Position numbers and translations under genes: made by a program. The notes under the pieces were generated by a model. It was not told the origin of the DNA. It ran no database searches and saw nothing but the letters and a program-made list of their open reading frames with translations. Below, one piece after another: positions 9,289-19,300 of a DNA stretch of 64,000 nt (position 1 is the first letter of the stretch; the number at the start of each line of letters is the position of its first letter). The stretch is from NCBI GenBank assembly GCA_016219965.1, contig JACRJM010000015.1, positions 549,963-613,962 on the forward strand, given 5' to 3'. This DNA comes from Candidatus Schekmanbacteria bacterium (GTDB lineage: Bacteria; Schekmanbacteria; GWA2-38-11; J061).

Positions 9289-9513
9289 TTAACGGTTAGT
9301 TTTTTGTTTGACGTACAAAAAAATGGGGTAGAATAAAAGATATTCATTAATTAATGCATCAGATACAATTTTTTCAGCAATTTTGTCTGCATCAATTATA
9401 TAATTTCCTTTCTTAACAAGGCGTTTAATTCTCTTAACTTTTGCTTGTCTATTGACATTATCTTCAATCAACGCTATCAATTCCCTGGTTTTCTCTTTCT
9501 TATATTTGTCCAT
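9289..9513 (-). CDS. flgM: FlgM-like anti-sigma-28 factor
   Basis: A small basic protein (74 residues from ATG at 9513; a TTG at 9534 would add seven). The segment RIKRLVKKGNYIIDADKIA followed by EKIVSDAL matches the conserved C-terminal FlgM motif (LKxxIxxGxYxVDxxKIAxKLL) that wraps around sigma-28. The last 20 residues are a hydrophobic, basic extension beyond the usual FlgM end. FlgM holds FliA inactive until the hook is finished and is then exported. Its location three genes below fliA on the same strand supports the call. ATG 9513 is preferred because an AAGG lies just upstream, although its spacing is short. Confidence 0.68.
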   Translation of the reverse strand: MDKYKKEKTRELIALIEDNVNRQAKVKRIKRLVKKGNYIIDADKIAEKIVSDALINEYLLFYPIFLYVKQKTNR

Positions 9514-9815
9514 AGACCTTGTCAGTTTATACAAGAGACTTGTATCAAATTAATTAATTCAACAATCGACTTCTAATATTTATTACTTTAGACAGCGTAT
9601 ATCAATTGTCAAATATAATTTTCTTAAAGATATCCACAGCAGTAGTTGATCGATTCTTCATAATAGAAGGTTGGGGCATTTTATTATGTCCGGTCACTTA
9701 CCTAATATAGGATTATGAGGCTTAATTTTCGCGCTCATATTCTAAGGACAGACAATGATCTGATTAAAAAAAGTGATAAATAAGGAACTTCAAAAAATAG
9801 AATTTTACCAGAAAT
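9514..9815. other. 302-base intergenic region upstream of flgM
   Basis: A gap between the degenerate kinase gene and flgM. It holds a sigma-28-like promoter (9563-9590), one DnaA-box-like word with a single mismatch (9630-9638) and otherwise A/T-rich sequence. I see no convincing ORF, tRNA or terminator hairpin. Confidence 0.5.
9563..9590 (-). promoter_or_regulatory. Candidate sigma-28 (FliA) promoter upstream of flgM
   Basis: On the minus strand, TAAAGTAA (9583-9590) is followed 12 bases later by GTCGATTG (9563-9570). The sigma-28 consensus is TAAAGTTT, 11 bases, GCCGATAA. Here the TAAAG and the G.CGAT core are kept and the spacer is one base longer. It lies about 50 bases before the flgM start, the position expected for late (class 3) expression of flgM by FliA. 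Confidence 0.42.
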
Positions 9816-10526
9816 CTATAAATTATATTTCTTTTCATCGAGTAGAACAGTTATTGAATCTGGCGATCCAATAATAGTTCCACCTAATTTATTCTTTAAC
9901 ACATATAATGCTACATATCCGTCATAATATCTAGTAACTGCATCATCCTTATATAAATCTTCAAAGCTATTTTCTTCTTCTGTTGCATGTATTATTGTAT
10001 CGATATGAGTTGAACTGATATTTTCATACAAAAATGATATTTTTATTTTTTCGCTACCTGCCTTTTCTACATTTACAGATACGGTACCACCGTTCTCAAG
10101 ATTCTCAAAAAGAAACGATATCATACTTAATACAGCATGTCTCAACAATCCGGTGTCTGTTGAAAATGATATAATCCCATTATTATTAAACGATATTTGT
10201 GCTCCTTTTTTTGTAAAGCTTTTCTTTACTAGTTGAATGCACTCTGAAATCAGCAACGAGACGTCATTAATCCCAGCAGACCCATTATAATCTGATAAAT
10301 AATTTTGTGCAGATCTGCTTATTTCTTTAACTCTTCCGGTAGAGCGAAGCACTACTTCTATCATTTTTTTAATATCATCTTCTTTCATACTAATTTGCGC
10401 AAGCTGGGCAAATCCTATAGATGCACCTACTATATTATTGACTTCATGGAAAATATCACCTGTAAATTTACCTAAAAGGTATTTATGATGAATACTGATA
10501 AGTACATCTTTAAGATTTTTGTTCAT
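9816..10526 (-). CDS. Degenerate histidine-kinase-like (DHp plus non-ATP-binding CA) protein
   Basis: A 236-residue protein. The H-box DIFHEVNNIVGASIGFAQL (around 23-41) has the conserved phosphoacceptor His in an HxxNN context, and the following helices (to about 80) resemble a DHp dimerisation domain. The remainder has the length of a kinase ATP-binding domain, but I find none of the N, G1 (DxGxG), F or G2 boxes, so it probably does not bind ATP. Family comparison suggests a phosphotransfer protein of the ChpT/Spo0B kind; this is inference. It lies between fliA and flgM, so a role in motility signalling is plausible. Confidence 0.65.
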   Translation of the reverse strand: MNKNLKDVLISIHHKYLLGKFTGDIFHEVNNIVGASIGFAQLAQISMKEDDIKKMIEVVLRSTGRVKEISRSAQNYLSDYNGSAGINDVSLLISECIQLVKKSFTKKGAQISFNNNGIISFSTDTGLLRHAVLSMISFLFENLENGGTVSVNVEKAGSEKIKISFLYENISSTHIDTIIHATEEENSFEDLYKDDAVTRYYDGYVALYVLKNKLGGTIIGSPDSITVLLDEKKYNL

Positions 10527-10608
10527 TGATTTCCTCTGTAATTACACTAACTAACAAAATGTCTTTTTTGTTTATTTCAAGTTTCATAAAAAAATGATAG
10601 TAAATATT

Positions 10609-11370
10609 TTAAAGATTTGCTGCTTTTTTAAATCTATTTTTAAGGATTATAGTTGCCTTAGTATGAATCTGTGAAATCCGTGATTCAGTTACATCCATAA
10701 TTTGTCCAATCTCTTTCATAGTCAATTCTTCGTAATAGTATAGTGATATTACTAGTCGTTCTTTTTCAGGCAGCGCTTCAATTGCCTTAGCAACTATTTC
10801 TTTTGTTTCTTTTGCCCTGGTTTTTTCTAGTGGATCTTTTGTATCCGGACTTGCAATACATTCGAGCAATGTCTTCCCTTTGACTTCACCATCTATTGGC
10901 TCGTCAAGACTGATAAGTGACTTTCCCCTAACGCTTTTTAACATATCATAAAGCTCACTTACATCTATATTTAAGAAATCCGCTACCTCTTTATCTGTTG
11001 CTGGTCTGCCAAAATCCTGCTCAAGCTTGGAGTAAGCATCTTCTAACTGAGAAGTCTTACGTCGCAAGGAACGCGGCAACCAGTCCATAGCGCGCAATTC
11101 ATCCAATATTGCTCCACGAATTCTGAATTCAGCATATGTCTTAAACTTGATCTGTTTTGAAGGATCAAATTTTTCGACTGCATCCATTAGGCCAATTATG
11201 CCTGCTGCTACAAGTTCATCTACCTCAACATTCTTTGGCAGCCTTAGAGATATCCTTTCAGCTATAGACTTTGTAAAGGGTAGAAACTTAATAATAAGTT
11301 CTTCTCTATTAACAACCCTGCAATTACCAGTTTTGCTCCGAATCCTCTTTTTTAAGACTAATCGTTTCAT
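10609..11370 (-). CDS. fliA: Flagellar sigma factor FliA/WhiG (sigma-28)
   Basis: A 253-residue RNA polymerase sigma factor. Region 2 is recognisable in VDELVAAGIIGLMDAVEKFD and KFKTYAEFRIRGAILDELR followed by DWLPRSLRRK, the diagnostic FliA segment. Region 3 follows (LEDAYSKLEQDFGRPATDKEVADFL), and region 4 lies in LPEKERLVISLYYYEELTMKEIG with the ESRISQIHTKA helix-turn-helix. It directs transcription of late flagellar and chemotaxis genes. It follows flhG by 11 bases, as in many flhF-flhG-fliA operons. flhF itself is not in the window. Confidence 0.94.
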   Translation of the reverse strand: MKRLVLKKRIRSKTGNCRVVNREELIIKFLPFTKSIAERISLRLPKNVEVDELVAAGIIGLMDAVEKFDPSKQIKFKTYAEFRIRGAILDELRAMDWLPRSLRRKTSQLEDAYSKLEQDFGRPATDKEVADFLNIDVSELYDMLKSVRGKSLISLDEPIDGEVKGKTLLECIASPDTKDPLEKTRAKETKEIVAKAIEALPEKERLVISLYYYEELTMKEIGQIMDVTESRISQIHTKATIILKNRFKKAANL

Positions 11371-11381
11371 GTTATTTACCT

Positions 11382-12221
11382 TTATATTTTAGTGAACCTT
11401 TGTTTAGACTGCTCGAGAGAGTTTCTGAGTAGCAGCTGCAAATTTCCTTTAGGAAAAGGTTTGTTAGGAAGGTCCATCAAAACTTTAGACATTTGCTTGA
11501 ACTCCTTAGATGAAGCTGTATCGGGAAATATTTCACAAACTGCCTTTTGCTTCTGAACAGCTTCAATTAATTTAGCATCAAATGCCACTGTTCCAAGATA
11601 ATGGAGGCTTACATTGCATTTCTTATCCACCATGTTTGCAAAATCGATGAATAATTGTTTTCCTTCTTTTTCATTTCGCGCGCAGTTTGCAATAACATTG
11701 AAGGATTTTTCTCCATATTTATTTGAAAGGATATTTATAAGTGCGAGCGCATCATGGAGAGATGCCGGGTCGGGTGTTATTACAACAGATATTTCCTGCG
11801 ATATCGTTGCAAAGTAAATTACGTTTGAAGATATTCCTGCATCTGTATCTATTAAAAGTATGTCAAAACAGTTTTTGAAGTTATCAAATTCAGATATGAG
11901 ATTTATTTTTTGCTCTTCATTTAAAAAAATCATATCCTGATCACCAGAAGATGTAGGGATGATCTTTATCCCATTACCTGCGTCTATAACTATTTCATCA
12001 AGTTTTTTCTGGCCGTTAATTACATCCCGTAAAGTAAATAGAGGTCTTATTCCTGCAAAAAGATCGATATTCCCTAGAGCAAGGTCTGCATCAAGAATTA
12101 ATACCTTTATACCCATCTCATTAAGGGCAGAGGCAAGGTTATAAACTATAGTAGTTTTGCCTACTCCACCTTTTCCACTTGTTATGCTGACTACTCTTTT
12201 TATATTTTGATTATGAGTCAT
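11382..12221 (-). CDS. flhG: MinD-like ATPase FlhG (FleN/YlxH), flagellar number regulator
   Basis: A ParA/MinD-family ATPase, 279 residues from ATG 12221. The deviant Walker A SGKGGVGKTT is near the N terminus, followed by LILDADLALGNIDLFAG (A'), DILLIDTDAGIS (Walker B) and a basic C-terminal tail with short hydrophobic pieces. FlhG controls flagellar number and placement with the GTPase FlhF. The open frame extends 25 codons further upstream, but the extension is not conserved-looking, and AGGATGG lies 6-7 bases before the ATG chosen here. Immediate linkage to fliA separates it from a cell-division MinD. Confidence 0.88.
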   Translation of the reverse strand: MTHNQNIKRVVSITSGKGGVGKTTIVYNLASALNEMGIKVLILDADLALGNIDLFAGIRPLFTLRDVINGQKKLDEIVIDAGNGIKIIPTSSGDQDMIFLNEEQKINLISEFDNFKNCFDILLIDTDAGISSNVIYFATISQEISVVITPDPASLHDALALINILSNKYGEKSFNVIANCARNEKEGKQLFIDFANMVDKKCNVSLHYLGTVAFDAKLIEAVQKQKAVCEIFPDTASSKEFKQMSKVLMDLPNKPFPKGNLQLLLRNSLEQSKQRFTKI

Positions 12222-12525
12222 AATTTCCATCCTAATTTTACAGCTTGTTATGTTTACTTCTGTTTCGCTTAAGGTAAAAAGCAAGAAATATGCCATTAGA
12301 AGTTCTGCAAACGTGATTTCAAGTTTAGTTCCTATTATTCAATTAGTTACAGGGGTAGATAATATTTTATTGCGGTATTTTAAGATAAAATAGTATTTTA
12401 AGGTTTTCAAATATAGGCAATTATTTGCCACATAAATGAATGACATCGTTATTTATTTAACGATATGAAGAGGAATCTAGAGGAATCTAATTGTATAGAG
12501 AATAGATGAACGTTCAGAAAAAACT
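12222..12525. other. 304-base intergenic region upstream of flhG
   Basis: A/T-rich DNA between the sigma-54 activator gene and flhG. It contains two adjacent copies of the 10-mer AGAGGAATCT (about 12470-12490) and no ORF or hairpin I can support. If the unlikely upstream flhG start at 12296 is used, the gap shrinks to 229 bases. Confidence 0.4.
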
Positions 12526-13914
12526 TTATAAAAGCTTACCCATTGCTGACTTTTTTTTAATTTTCTGAACAAGTGTAGTTCTATTTAAACCTAATAGTTT
12601 TGCTGCTTTTTCTTTGATACCATGTGTTTTATCAAGTGCCTGCCTTATCAGATCGTTTTCAATGTCATCAAGGAGATGATTTAGGTCAAGCCCTTCGCTT
12701 GGAAGTGCTACTTTGTGAGCAGAAGTGGATACATTGCTTTTTCTAAATTTTTCCGGCAGATCTTCACTGCTAAGCCTTTCTTTTTTACCGCTGAAGATCA
12801 CCATCCTTTCCATGAGGTTTTCAAGCTCTCTTACATTTCCGGGCCATTCATATTCTAAAAACGTGGACATTACTTCATCTGAAACTGACTGTGCAACAGT
12901 TCCTTTTTCTTTTTTCATCTTTTCAAGAAAATGGTTAACAAGTAAAGGGATGTCACTTTTCCTTTCTCTGAGCGTTGGAAGATGTATTGGTATTACATTT
13001 AATCTATAATATAAATCTTCCCTGAACTTCTTCTCAGCAACTGCTTTTTCAAGATCCTGGTTTGTTGCTGCAATGACCCTGACATCTATTTTTATTGGAT
13101 TTGTCCCGCCAACAGGTGTAATTTCCTTTTCCTGAAGCACTCTTAGTAACTTTACCTGTAGATTCAACGACATATCACCTATTTCATCAAGGAATATTGT
13201 TCCCCCGTGGGCATACTCGAATCTTCCAATCCTTGTATTTATTGCCCCGGTAAATGAACCTTTAATATGACCGAAAAGTTCACTTTCAAGTAAGTCTTCT
13301 GGTATTGCCCCGCAATTAACCGGAACCAGATATTTGTCTTTTCTGTTTGAATTGTAATGAATGGCTTTGGCAACAAGTTCTTTTCCTGTGCCACTGTCAC
13401 CAAAAATAAGAACTGTACTGCTAGTGTTTGCTATTGTTTCAATAGTTTTAAAAACCTTCAGCATCAAGTCGCTTGAACCAATAAAATTCTCAAATTTATA
13501 CTTTGTTCTGAGTTGCTCCTTCAGGTAAACATTTTCTCCCTTTAGATCCTGATATTCTAATGCCTTATTAATTGTTATAAGCATTTCCTCAAGATTGAAT
13601 GGCTTTGGAAGGTAATCAAAAGCACCCGCCTTCATTGCTTCAACAGCTGAATTTATAGTTGCAAACCCGGTCACAATTATTCCAATTATGTTGCTGTTTA
13701 TCTTATGTATTTTTTTCAATATATCTATTCCGTTGGTATCAGGCATGATCAAATCTATAATGGCAAGGCTTATAAGATTTTTTTGAACAGCTTCTAAAGC
13801 TTCGCTGCAAGTGCTGGCTTCAACTACTGAGAAATGTTTATCATTCAAAAATCGCGCAAGCATTGACCTAATGTCAGCTTCATCATCAACTAATAAAATC
13901 TTTTTTTCTGTCAT
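12526..13914 (-). CDS. NtrC-family sigma-54-dependent response regulator
   Basis: About 462 residues from ATG 13914 (a TTG six codons upstream is possible). The receiver domain opens [11 protein letters not shown], with the phosphoacceptor Asp in [12 protein letters not shown] and Lys in YLPKPF. The AAA+ sigma-54 activator domain has Walker A GDSGTGKE, the sigma-54 loop GSFTGA, Walker [13 protein letters not shown] and [16 protein letters not shown]. The C-terminal Fis-type helix-turn-helix is in [21 protein letters not shown]. All three modules look functional. It is transcribed toward flhG-fliA and divergently from a hybrid PAS kinase, which suggests an FlrC/FleR-like or other cognate pair. 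Control of flagellar genes is inference from position. Confidence 0.9.
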   Translation of the reverse strand: MTEKKILLVDDEADIRSMLARFLNDKHFSVVEASTCSEALEAVQKNLISLAIIDLIMPDTNGIDILKKIHKINSNIIGIIVTGFATINSAVEAMKAGAFDYLPKPFNLEEMLITINKALEYQDLKGENVYLKEQLRTKYKFENFIGSSDLMLKVFKTIETIANTSSTVLIFGDSGTGKELVAKAIHYNSNRKDKYLVPVNCGAIPEDLLESELFGHIKGSFTGAINTRIGRFEYAHGGTIFLDEIGDMSLNLQVKLLRVLQEKEITPVGGTNPIKIDVRVIAATNQDLEKAVAEKKFREDLYYRLNVIPIHLPTLRERKSDIPLLVNHFLEKMKKEKGTVAQSVSDEVMSTFLEYEWPGNVRELENLMERMVIFSGKKERLSSEDLPEKFRKSNVSTSAHKVALPSEGLDLNHLLDDIENDLIRQALDKTHGIKEKAAKLLGLNRTTLVQKIKKKSAMGKLL

Positions 13915-13964
13915 AGATAACCGATTTAACAAATCACTTTTTTTTAACTTTCTTTTGAATATAG

Positions 13965-13986
13965 TAAGATATTATGATATATCTTA
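13965..13986. promoter_or_regulatory. Perfect 8-bp inverted repeat in a divergent regulator/kinase promoter region
   Basis: TAAGATAT (13965-13972) is repeated inverted as ATATCTTA (13979-13986) around a 6-base spacer, within the region between the sigma-54 activator and the divergent hybrid kinase. Size and spacing fit a dimeric regulator binding site. In such A/T-rich DNA a chance palindrome remains possible. Confidence 0.35.
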
Positions 13987-14023
13987 TCAAGACAAAAAAA
14001 ATGAATCATAAAGAGGGCTGATA

Positions 14024-16357
14024 TTGTTAAGAAAAATTCAGATGACAGCTAAACAAGACAGCTTTGTCATGGAAATTGATTCATCTGGAAAGGTAACTGA
14101 TTGGTCCGACCTTGCCTGTCAACTATTTGGATATGATAAATCTGATGTCTTAAATTCATACCTTCCTCTCATCCCTGAAAGGATTTTTCATGAATTTCTT
14201 GATGCCAAGAACAAAGTATTGAAGGGTGAACAACATGCTTTAATTTCCACAAAAAGGATGCTTGAAGACGGAGCAATGGTAGAACTTAATTTCCTATGTA
14301 ATCTTCTATCCTTAAACCATGACAGAAAAAATTCAATCAGGTTTAATCTGCATAGTATTAAAAAACTCAAATCCATCTCCGCTGACACCCAGCGGCAAAA
14401 TGAAAGTATTGTTGAACAGGAAACTAATGAGCCGTTAAATAATGGATTTAAGAACTTATTACATAATCAAGAAAACGATATTCTTATAAACCTTCCAGAA
14501 GCAGTTGTTATAATTGACACCTCAGGAGTAATTAAGTTCGTAAACAAGTGTGCTGAATCGTTTACTGGCTACAAGCATGATGAGCTGTCGGGAAAGAATA
14601 TAACATTTATTACTGAGCATACCGGATTCGGAGGTAACGGCTCATTTAGCTTTATAACAAAGAAAACCTGCCCACAGTCTTTCCGGGCAACGATTCTCAC
14701 GAGGAATGGCGATTCAGAAGTTCCGGTAGAAATTCTCCCAGTTATGAATCATTCTTCATCAGGGGCAATAGAAGGCTATACGCTTATTTTAAAAGATATT
14801 AGTGAGCTGCTTAGCAAAGATGAACTAATAAGTTATCTTCGTGATTACACAGATTATACTATCGAGAGCCTTGATGATGCATTAATAACATCAAGGGAGG
14901 ATAACACAATAATGTATTGGAACCGGGGAGCGGAGGAGATGTTCGGTTATTCATCTGCCGAAGCAACAGGAAAGAATATCCTGACGATTCTTTTAGGAAA
15001 TAAATACAAAGATGCTGAAAGTCCTTCCGAAAAAGAGGGGTCTAAAAATCCCCTGATTGCCTATCTGGCAAACAGCAGCAATGAAACAGCAAAACTTAGT
15101 TTTGAAAAGAAGCTGGTAAGGAGAAATGGTGAATTGTTCCCTGCCCTGCTATCGGTTTCGGTCCCCAGAAATAACAAAGGAGAGTCTGTAGTAGGCAATG
15201 TAATTCTTATTAAAGATATAACGGAACGGAAAAAGCTTGAGCAGCAGTTATTGCATTCTGAGAAGCTAGCCTCTTTAGGTTCTATGATATCAGGTATTAC
15301 CCATGAGCTTAACAATAAACTTGCACCAATACTCGGCTATGCCCAACTAATTAAATTAATGGATATAGACGGTGAACTCAGCGATATGATTTCTAAAATT
15401 GAAATAAGTGCAAAGAGTGCAAAGAATATAATCCATTCACTTCTTGGATTTGCCCGTCATAATAAACCGGATTTCAAACCAGTAGATTTGAATGAAATAC
15501 TCATCAGGGTAGTTAATCTATTTAAATATAAACTTGATGCAAGCAATATAATTTTGAAAACAGATTTGGGCAAAAATATTCCAAAGACTATGGCAGACGA
15601 GAATCAGATTGAACAGGTTTTTGTAAATATCATAAATAATTCTCTTCAGGCTCTTGAAACTACGGATGGGGTAGTAGATGTAACATCGAGGTATATAAAC
15701 AACTCAATTTTCATCAACATATCTGACACCGGACCGGGCATTCATGAAGAAAATCTCAAAAGAATATTTGATCCTTTCTTCACTACAAAGGAACCGTCAA
15801 TAGGGACAGGTTTGGGACTGAGTGTTTGCTATGGTATTATAAATAATCATAATGGCCGTATTACAGTTGAAAGCGAACCTTTAAAGAAAACAATTTTTGT
15901 TATTGAACTTCCTGTAAAAGAAATCATACAAAAAAATGATGATTTTTCCATCGAGCTAGCTAAAGACAAATTCAAAGGCAGTAAAAAAAATATACTGGTG
16001 ATTGATGACGATCCAATGATAAGGGACCTGATGGAATCTGTTCTTAAAAGAAACCACCATGTTGATTTAGCCAATGCTGGAGGCGAAGCAATGGAAATGC
16101 TCGAGCATAAGAAATATGATCTCATAATTTCTGATCTACGGATGCCCGGCATTGATGGTTTTAAACTTTTTCAGCTTCTAAAAGATAAATCTACAGGAAT
16201 GGAGAAAAAAATTATATTTACTACCGGAGATACTTACGATCACAAAACCAAACAGTTCATAGAAAAAACCGGGTCTAAATGCCTTGCAAAGCCTTTCAAT
16301 GTTGAAGATCTTATGGAATACATCAATAGTTTCTTTTCTTCCAACCTATCTGTCTAA
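14024..16357 (+). CDS. PAS-rich hybrid histidine kinase with C-terminal receiver
   Basis: A 777-residue cytoplasmic hybrid kinase with no transmembrane segment visible. Three PAS domains (about 10-110, 150-265, 280-405) each end in the usual linker (TLILKDISELL, VILIKDITERKKLE). The HisKA H-box SGITHELNNKLAPILGYAQL lies near 430, the HATPase boxes follow (NIINNSLQAL, DTGPGIHEEN, FFTTKE, GTGLGLSV), and a receiver starts at about 655 (NILVIDDDP, SDLRMPGIDG, KPF). The TTG start is favoured over the ATG six codons later because AGAGGG lies 6 bases upstream of it. The divergent NtrC-type regulator is the likely partner, and the receiver could act as a sink or relay. It converges with mfd with only 13 bases between stops. 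Confidence 0.9.
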   Translation: MLRKIQMTAKQDSFVMEIDSSGKVTDWSDLACQLFGYDKSDVLNSYLPLIPERIFHEFLDAKNKVLKGEQHALISTKRMLEDGAMVELNFLCNLLSLNHDRKNSIRFNLHSIKKLKSISADTQRQNESIVEQETNEPLNNGFKNLLHNQENDILINLPEAVVIIDTSGVIKFVNKCAESFTGYKHDELSGKNITFITEHTGFGGNGSFSFITKKTCPQSFRATILTRNGDSEVPVEILPVMNHSSSGAIEGYTLILKDISELLSKDELISYLRDYTDYTIESLDDALITSREDNTIMYWNRGAEEMFGYSSAEATGKNILTILLGNKYKDAESPSEKEGSKNPLIAYLANSSNETAKLSFEKKLVRRNGELFPALLSVSVPRNNKGESVVGNVILIKDITERKKLEQQLLHSEKLASLGSMISGITHELNNKLAPILGYAQLIKLMDIDGELSDMISKIEISAKSAKNIIHSLLGFARHNKPDFKPVDLNEILIRVVNLFKYKLDASNIILKTDLGKNIPKTMADENQIEQVFVNIINNSLQALETTDGVVDVTSRYINNSIFINISDTGPGIHEENLKRIFDPFFTTKEPSIGTGLGLSVCYGIINNHNGRITVESEPLKKTIFVIELPVKEIIQKNDDFSIELAKDKFKGSKKNILVIDDDPMIRDLMESVLKRNHHVDLANAGGEAMEMLEHKKYDLIISDLRMPGIDGFKLFQLLKDKSTGMEKKIIFTTGDTYDHKTKQFIEKTGSKCLAKPFNVEDLMEYINSFFSSNLSV

Positions 16358-16370
16358 ATACAACAATCTT

Positions 16371-19300
16371 TTATACCTTTTCTATTCCAGCTTTTTTGAG
16401 AAATTCAAGTATGTTTAATGCAAGGTTCAGACCTTCTCTGTTATTTAATGGTGTTTTTACAAGCATACTTCTGTCATCAAGGAACCTGAGCGGATATTTT
16501 TTTGAAGTCGCAATATGAGTTACCAATCCTGCGGATGGAACAAAGGCTTCGGAAAAATATAATACAAATCCATCTTTTGAATCTGATATTCTTTCAATAC
16601 AATTCTCGGCTGCAAGGATTCTAAGTCTTGAAAGAAGAAAGACATTTTCAAAAGGCAATGGGATTTCTCCGTACCTGTCTACAATCTCCTTTTTAAATTC
16701 ATCTAGCTCCTGAAAATCACTTATTTCTGATATCTTCTTATAAATAGATACTCTTTCCATTGAATCACGGATAAATTCCTCGGGGATAAAAGCGTTTACT
16801 TTCACTTCAATCTTACAATCAGTTAATTTTTCTTTATGGCCGCGCAATTTTGCAACCGTTTCTTCTACAAGCTGACAGTAAAGGTCGTAACCTATTGACG
16901 CAATATTTCCAGATTGAGCCTCTCCAAGTATGTTACCCGCACCCCTTATTTCAAGGTCATGGGCGGCTATTTTAAAACCTGAACCAAAATCTGTGAGTTC
17001 CTCAATAACCATGAGTCTTTTCCTGGCCTCATCCGTTATATCCTTATCTGCCGGAACAAGAAGATATGCAAAAGCCTCTATATTGCTTCTCCCTACTCTT
17101 CCGCGAAGCTGGTAAAGCTGCGCTAATCCAAGTCTGTCGGCCCTATTGATAACAATAGTGTTAACTGCCGGTATATCCAGTCCCGACTCAATTATTGTAG
17201 TACAAAGCAAAAGATCGAACTGCCTTTCCACAAAATCCACCATTATCTTTTCAAGTTCAGAAGGTTTCATCTGCCCATGGGCAACTCCTATCCTGACTTC
17301 AGGTATGTTATTTTTAAGAAACATTTCCATTGCAGGCAGGCTCTTTACATTGTTATGGACAAAATAAACCTGGCCTCCGCGTTCAAGTTCATTTTTTATT
17401 GCTCTTACTATCATCTCACGGTTAAATTTTATAACTACAGTCTTTATTGGAAGCCTTTCTTCAGGAGGAGTGTCTATTATACTTATATCCCTTATGCCTG
17501 TAAGAGACAGTTGCAGAGTCCTTGGTATCGGGGTAGCCGTAAGTGTGAGCACATCAATATTTCTCGCAATATCCTTTATCTTTTCCTTGTGTCTCACTCC
17601 AAACCGGTGCTCCTCATCAACAATTAAAAGTCCAAGGTCGTTGAATTCTATGTTTCCCATGAGGAGCTTGTGTGTTCCAATCACGATGTCGACCTTCTTC
17701 TCTCTTATCCCATTCAGTATCTCTTTCTGCTTTGAAAGATTGCAGAACCTTGAAAGCATCTCTACCTTCACAGGAAAGTGAGAAAATCTTTCAGAGAATG
17801 TCTGGAAATGCTGATGCGCAAGAATCGTGGTCGGAACGAGTACAGAAACCTGTTTTCCGTCCAGCACAGCTTTGAACGCAGCTCTCATTGCCACCTCAGT
17901 TTTCCCGAATCCAACATCCCCGCATATAAGCCTGTCCATGGGCTTTACAGATTCCATATCTTTTTTCACATCTTTTATTGCTCTAATCTGATGGGGAGTC
18001 TCATCGTACTCAAACCTGTTCTCAAATTCACGCATCCAGTTGTCATCCTGAGAAAAAGATATACCCGATGAAAACTGTCTATCTGCGTAAAGCTCAAGAA
18101 GTCCTTTTGCCATCGTTTCAATTGCTTTTTTCGCTTTCTGCTTTACTCTAGCCCAGTTCTGACTCCCTAACTTTTCAATGACAGGTTTAGATCCCTTTAC
18201 GCCAATATACTTCTGTACAAGATTTAAGTTCTCAGAAGGAACATAAAGTTTCTCATTGTCCTGATATTCAATCATGAGGAAGTCCTTGGTCCTGCCCGCT
18301 GTAATCATCTGGGCAATACCAAGAAACCTCCCAACGCCATAATTGACATGCACGATGTAATCCCCCTCCTTGAGGCTTTGAAACGATGAAGATAATTTCA
18401 GAGGGGTTGATATTTTTCTCCTGTATGGGGAATGCTTTTTCCCGAATATGTCTTCTTCTGTTATAAAAGCTATCCCTAACTCTTCAATAAAAAAACCTTC
18501 AGTAAGATTCCCAACAATTATGAGTGGGGGGAATGGCTCTTTGTTCTCTGTATATGAAAGCACTATTTCACCGCGCCCCTCCATTCCCATTGACAGATGA
18601 TAATCCATGAATATTGCTATCATCCTTTCTGCGCTGTTTTCAGACCTTACTGTAATATAAATCCTGTATCCTTCATCCCGTTTTTTCTTTATTTCTTCCG
18701 CCACAGAAGAAAATCTGTCTGATTTCAAATCCTCCTGGACATGCATATAGCTTGTTCTTTTGACCGTGAATTTCAGCGAATCATCTCCGGATGAGATCGA
18801 TGAGATAGCGACTCTTTTAAATCCGCAAAGTTTCTTTTTGACTTCCTCGCAACCTGAATAGATATACTGGGGTTCGATGACAGGTTCGCCCTTCTCTACT
18901 GCACTATAGTATTTCTTTGTTGCTTCTCTGTATTGCGTTTCGATTTCATCAAATATCTTTTCTTTCTCTTCAAAAATAACAATGGAATCTTCAGAATTAT
19001 AATCAAATGTGGTTTCAAGGGTTTTATGAAAAAGAGGGAGGTAGTTTTCAACTCCCGGAAAATACTCACGACGCTCAAATCTTTCCCTTAACTGCATCAG
19101 CCGATTTCTGTCCGAATAATCTTCGAAGAAAAGGTCAAAAACTTCGAGCAGTTCAGAATTATTTTCCGGATAAGCAACTTCCCTTACCGGGAAAAGCGCT
19201 GTACTCAAAACTTTTTTTACGGAGCGCTGGGAATGAGGGTCAAATTCCCTGATTGAAGAAATCTCATCTCCAAAGAATTCAATCCTTATAGGGAAGTCGT

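Noticed and set aside
9246-9299. 17-residue plus-strand ORF beginning MENLSLFGD, resembling a beta-clamp-binding peptide
   Set aside because: It is too short, has no ribosome site and overlaps the flgM stop. The clamp-motif likeness is probably chance.
17277-18071. Several plus-strand open frames of 60-116 codons inside mfd
   Set aside because: They are antisense to strongly conserved mfd helicase motifs, overlap one another in different frames and show no domains.
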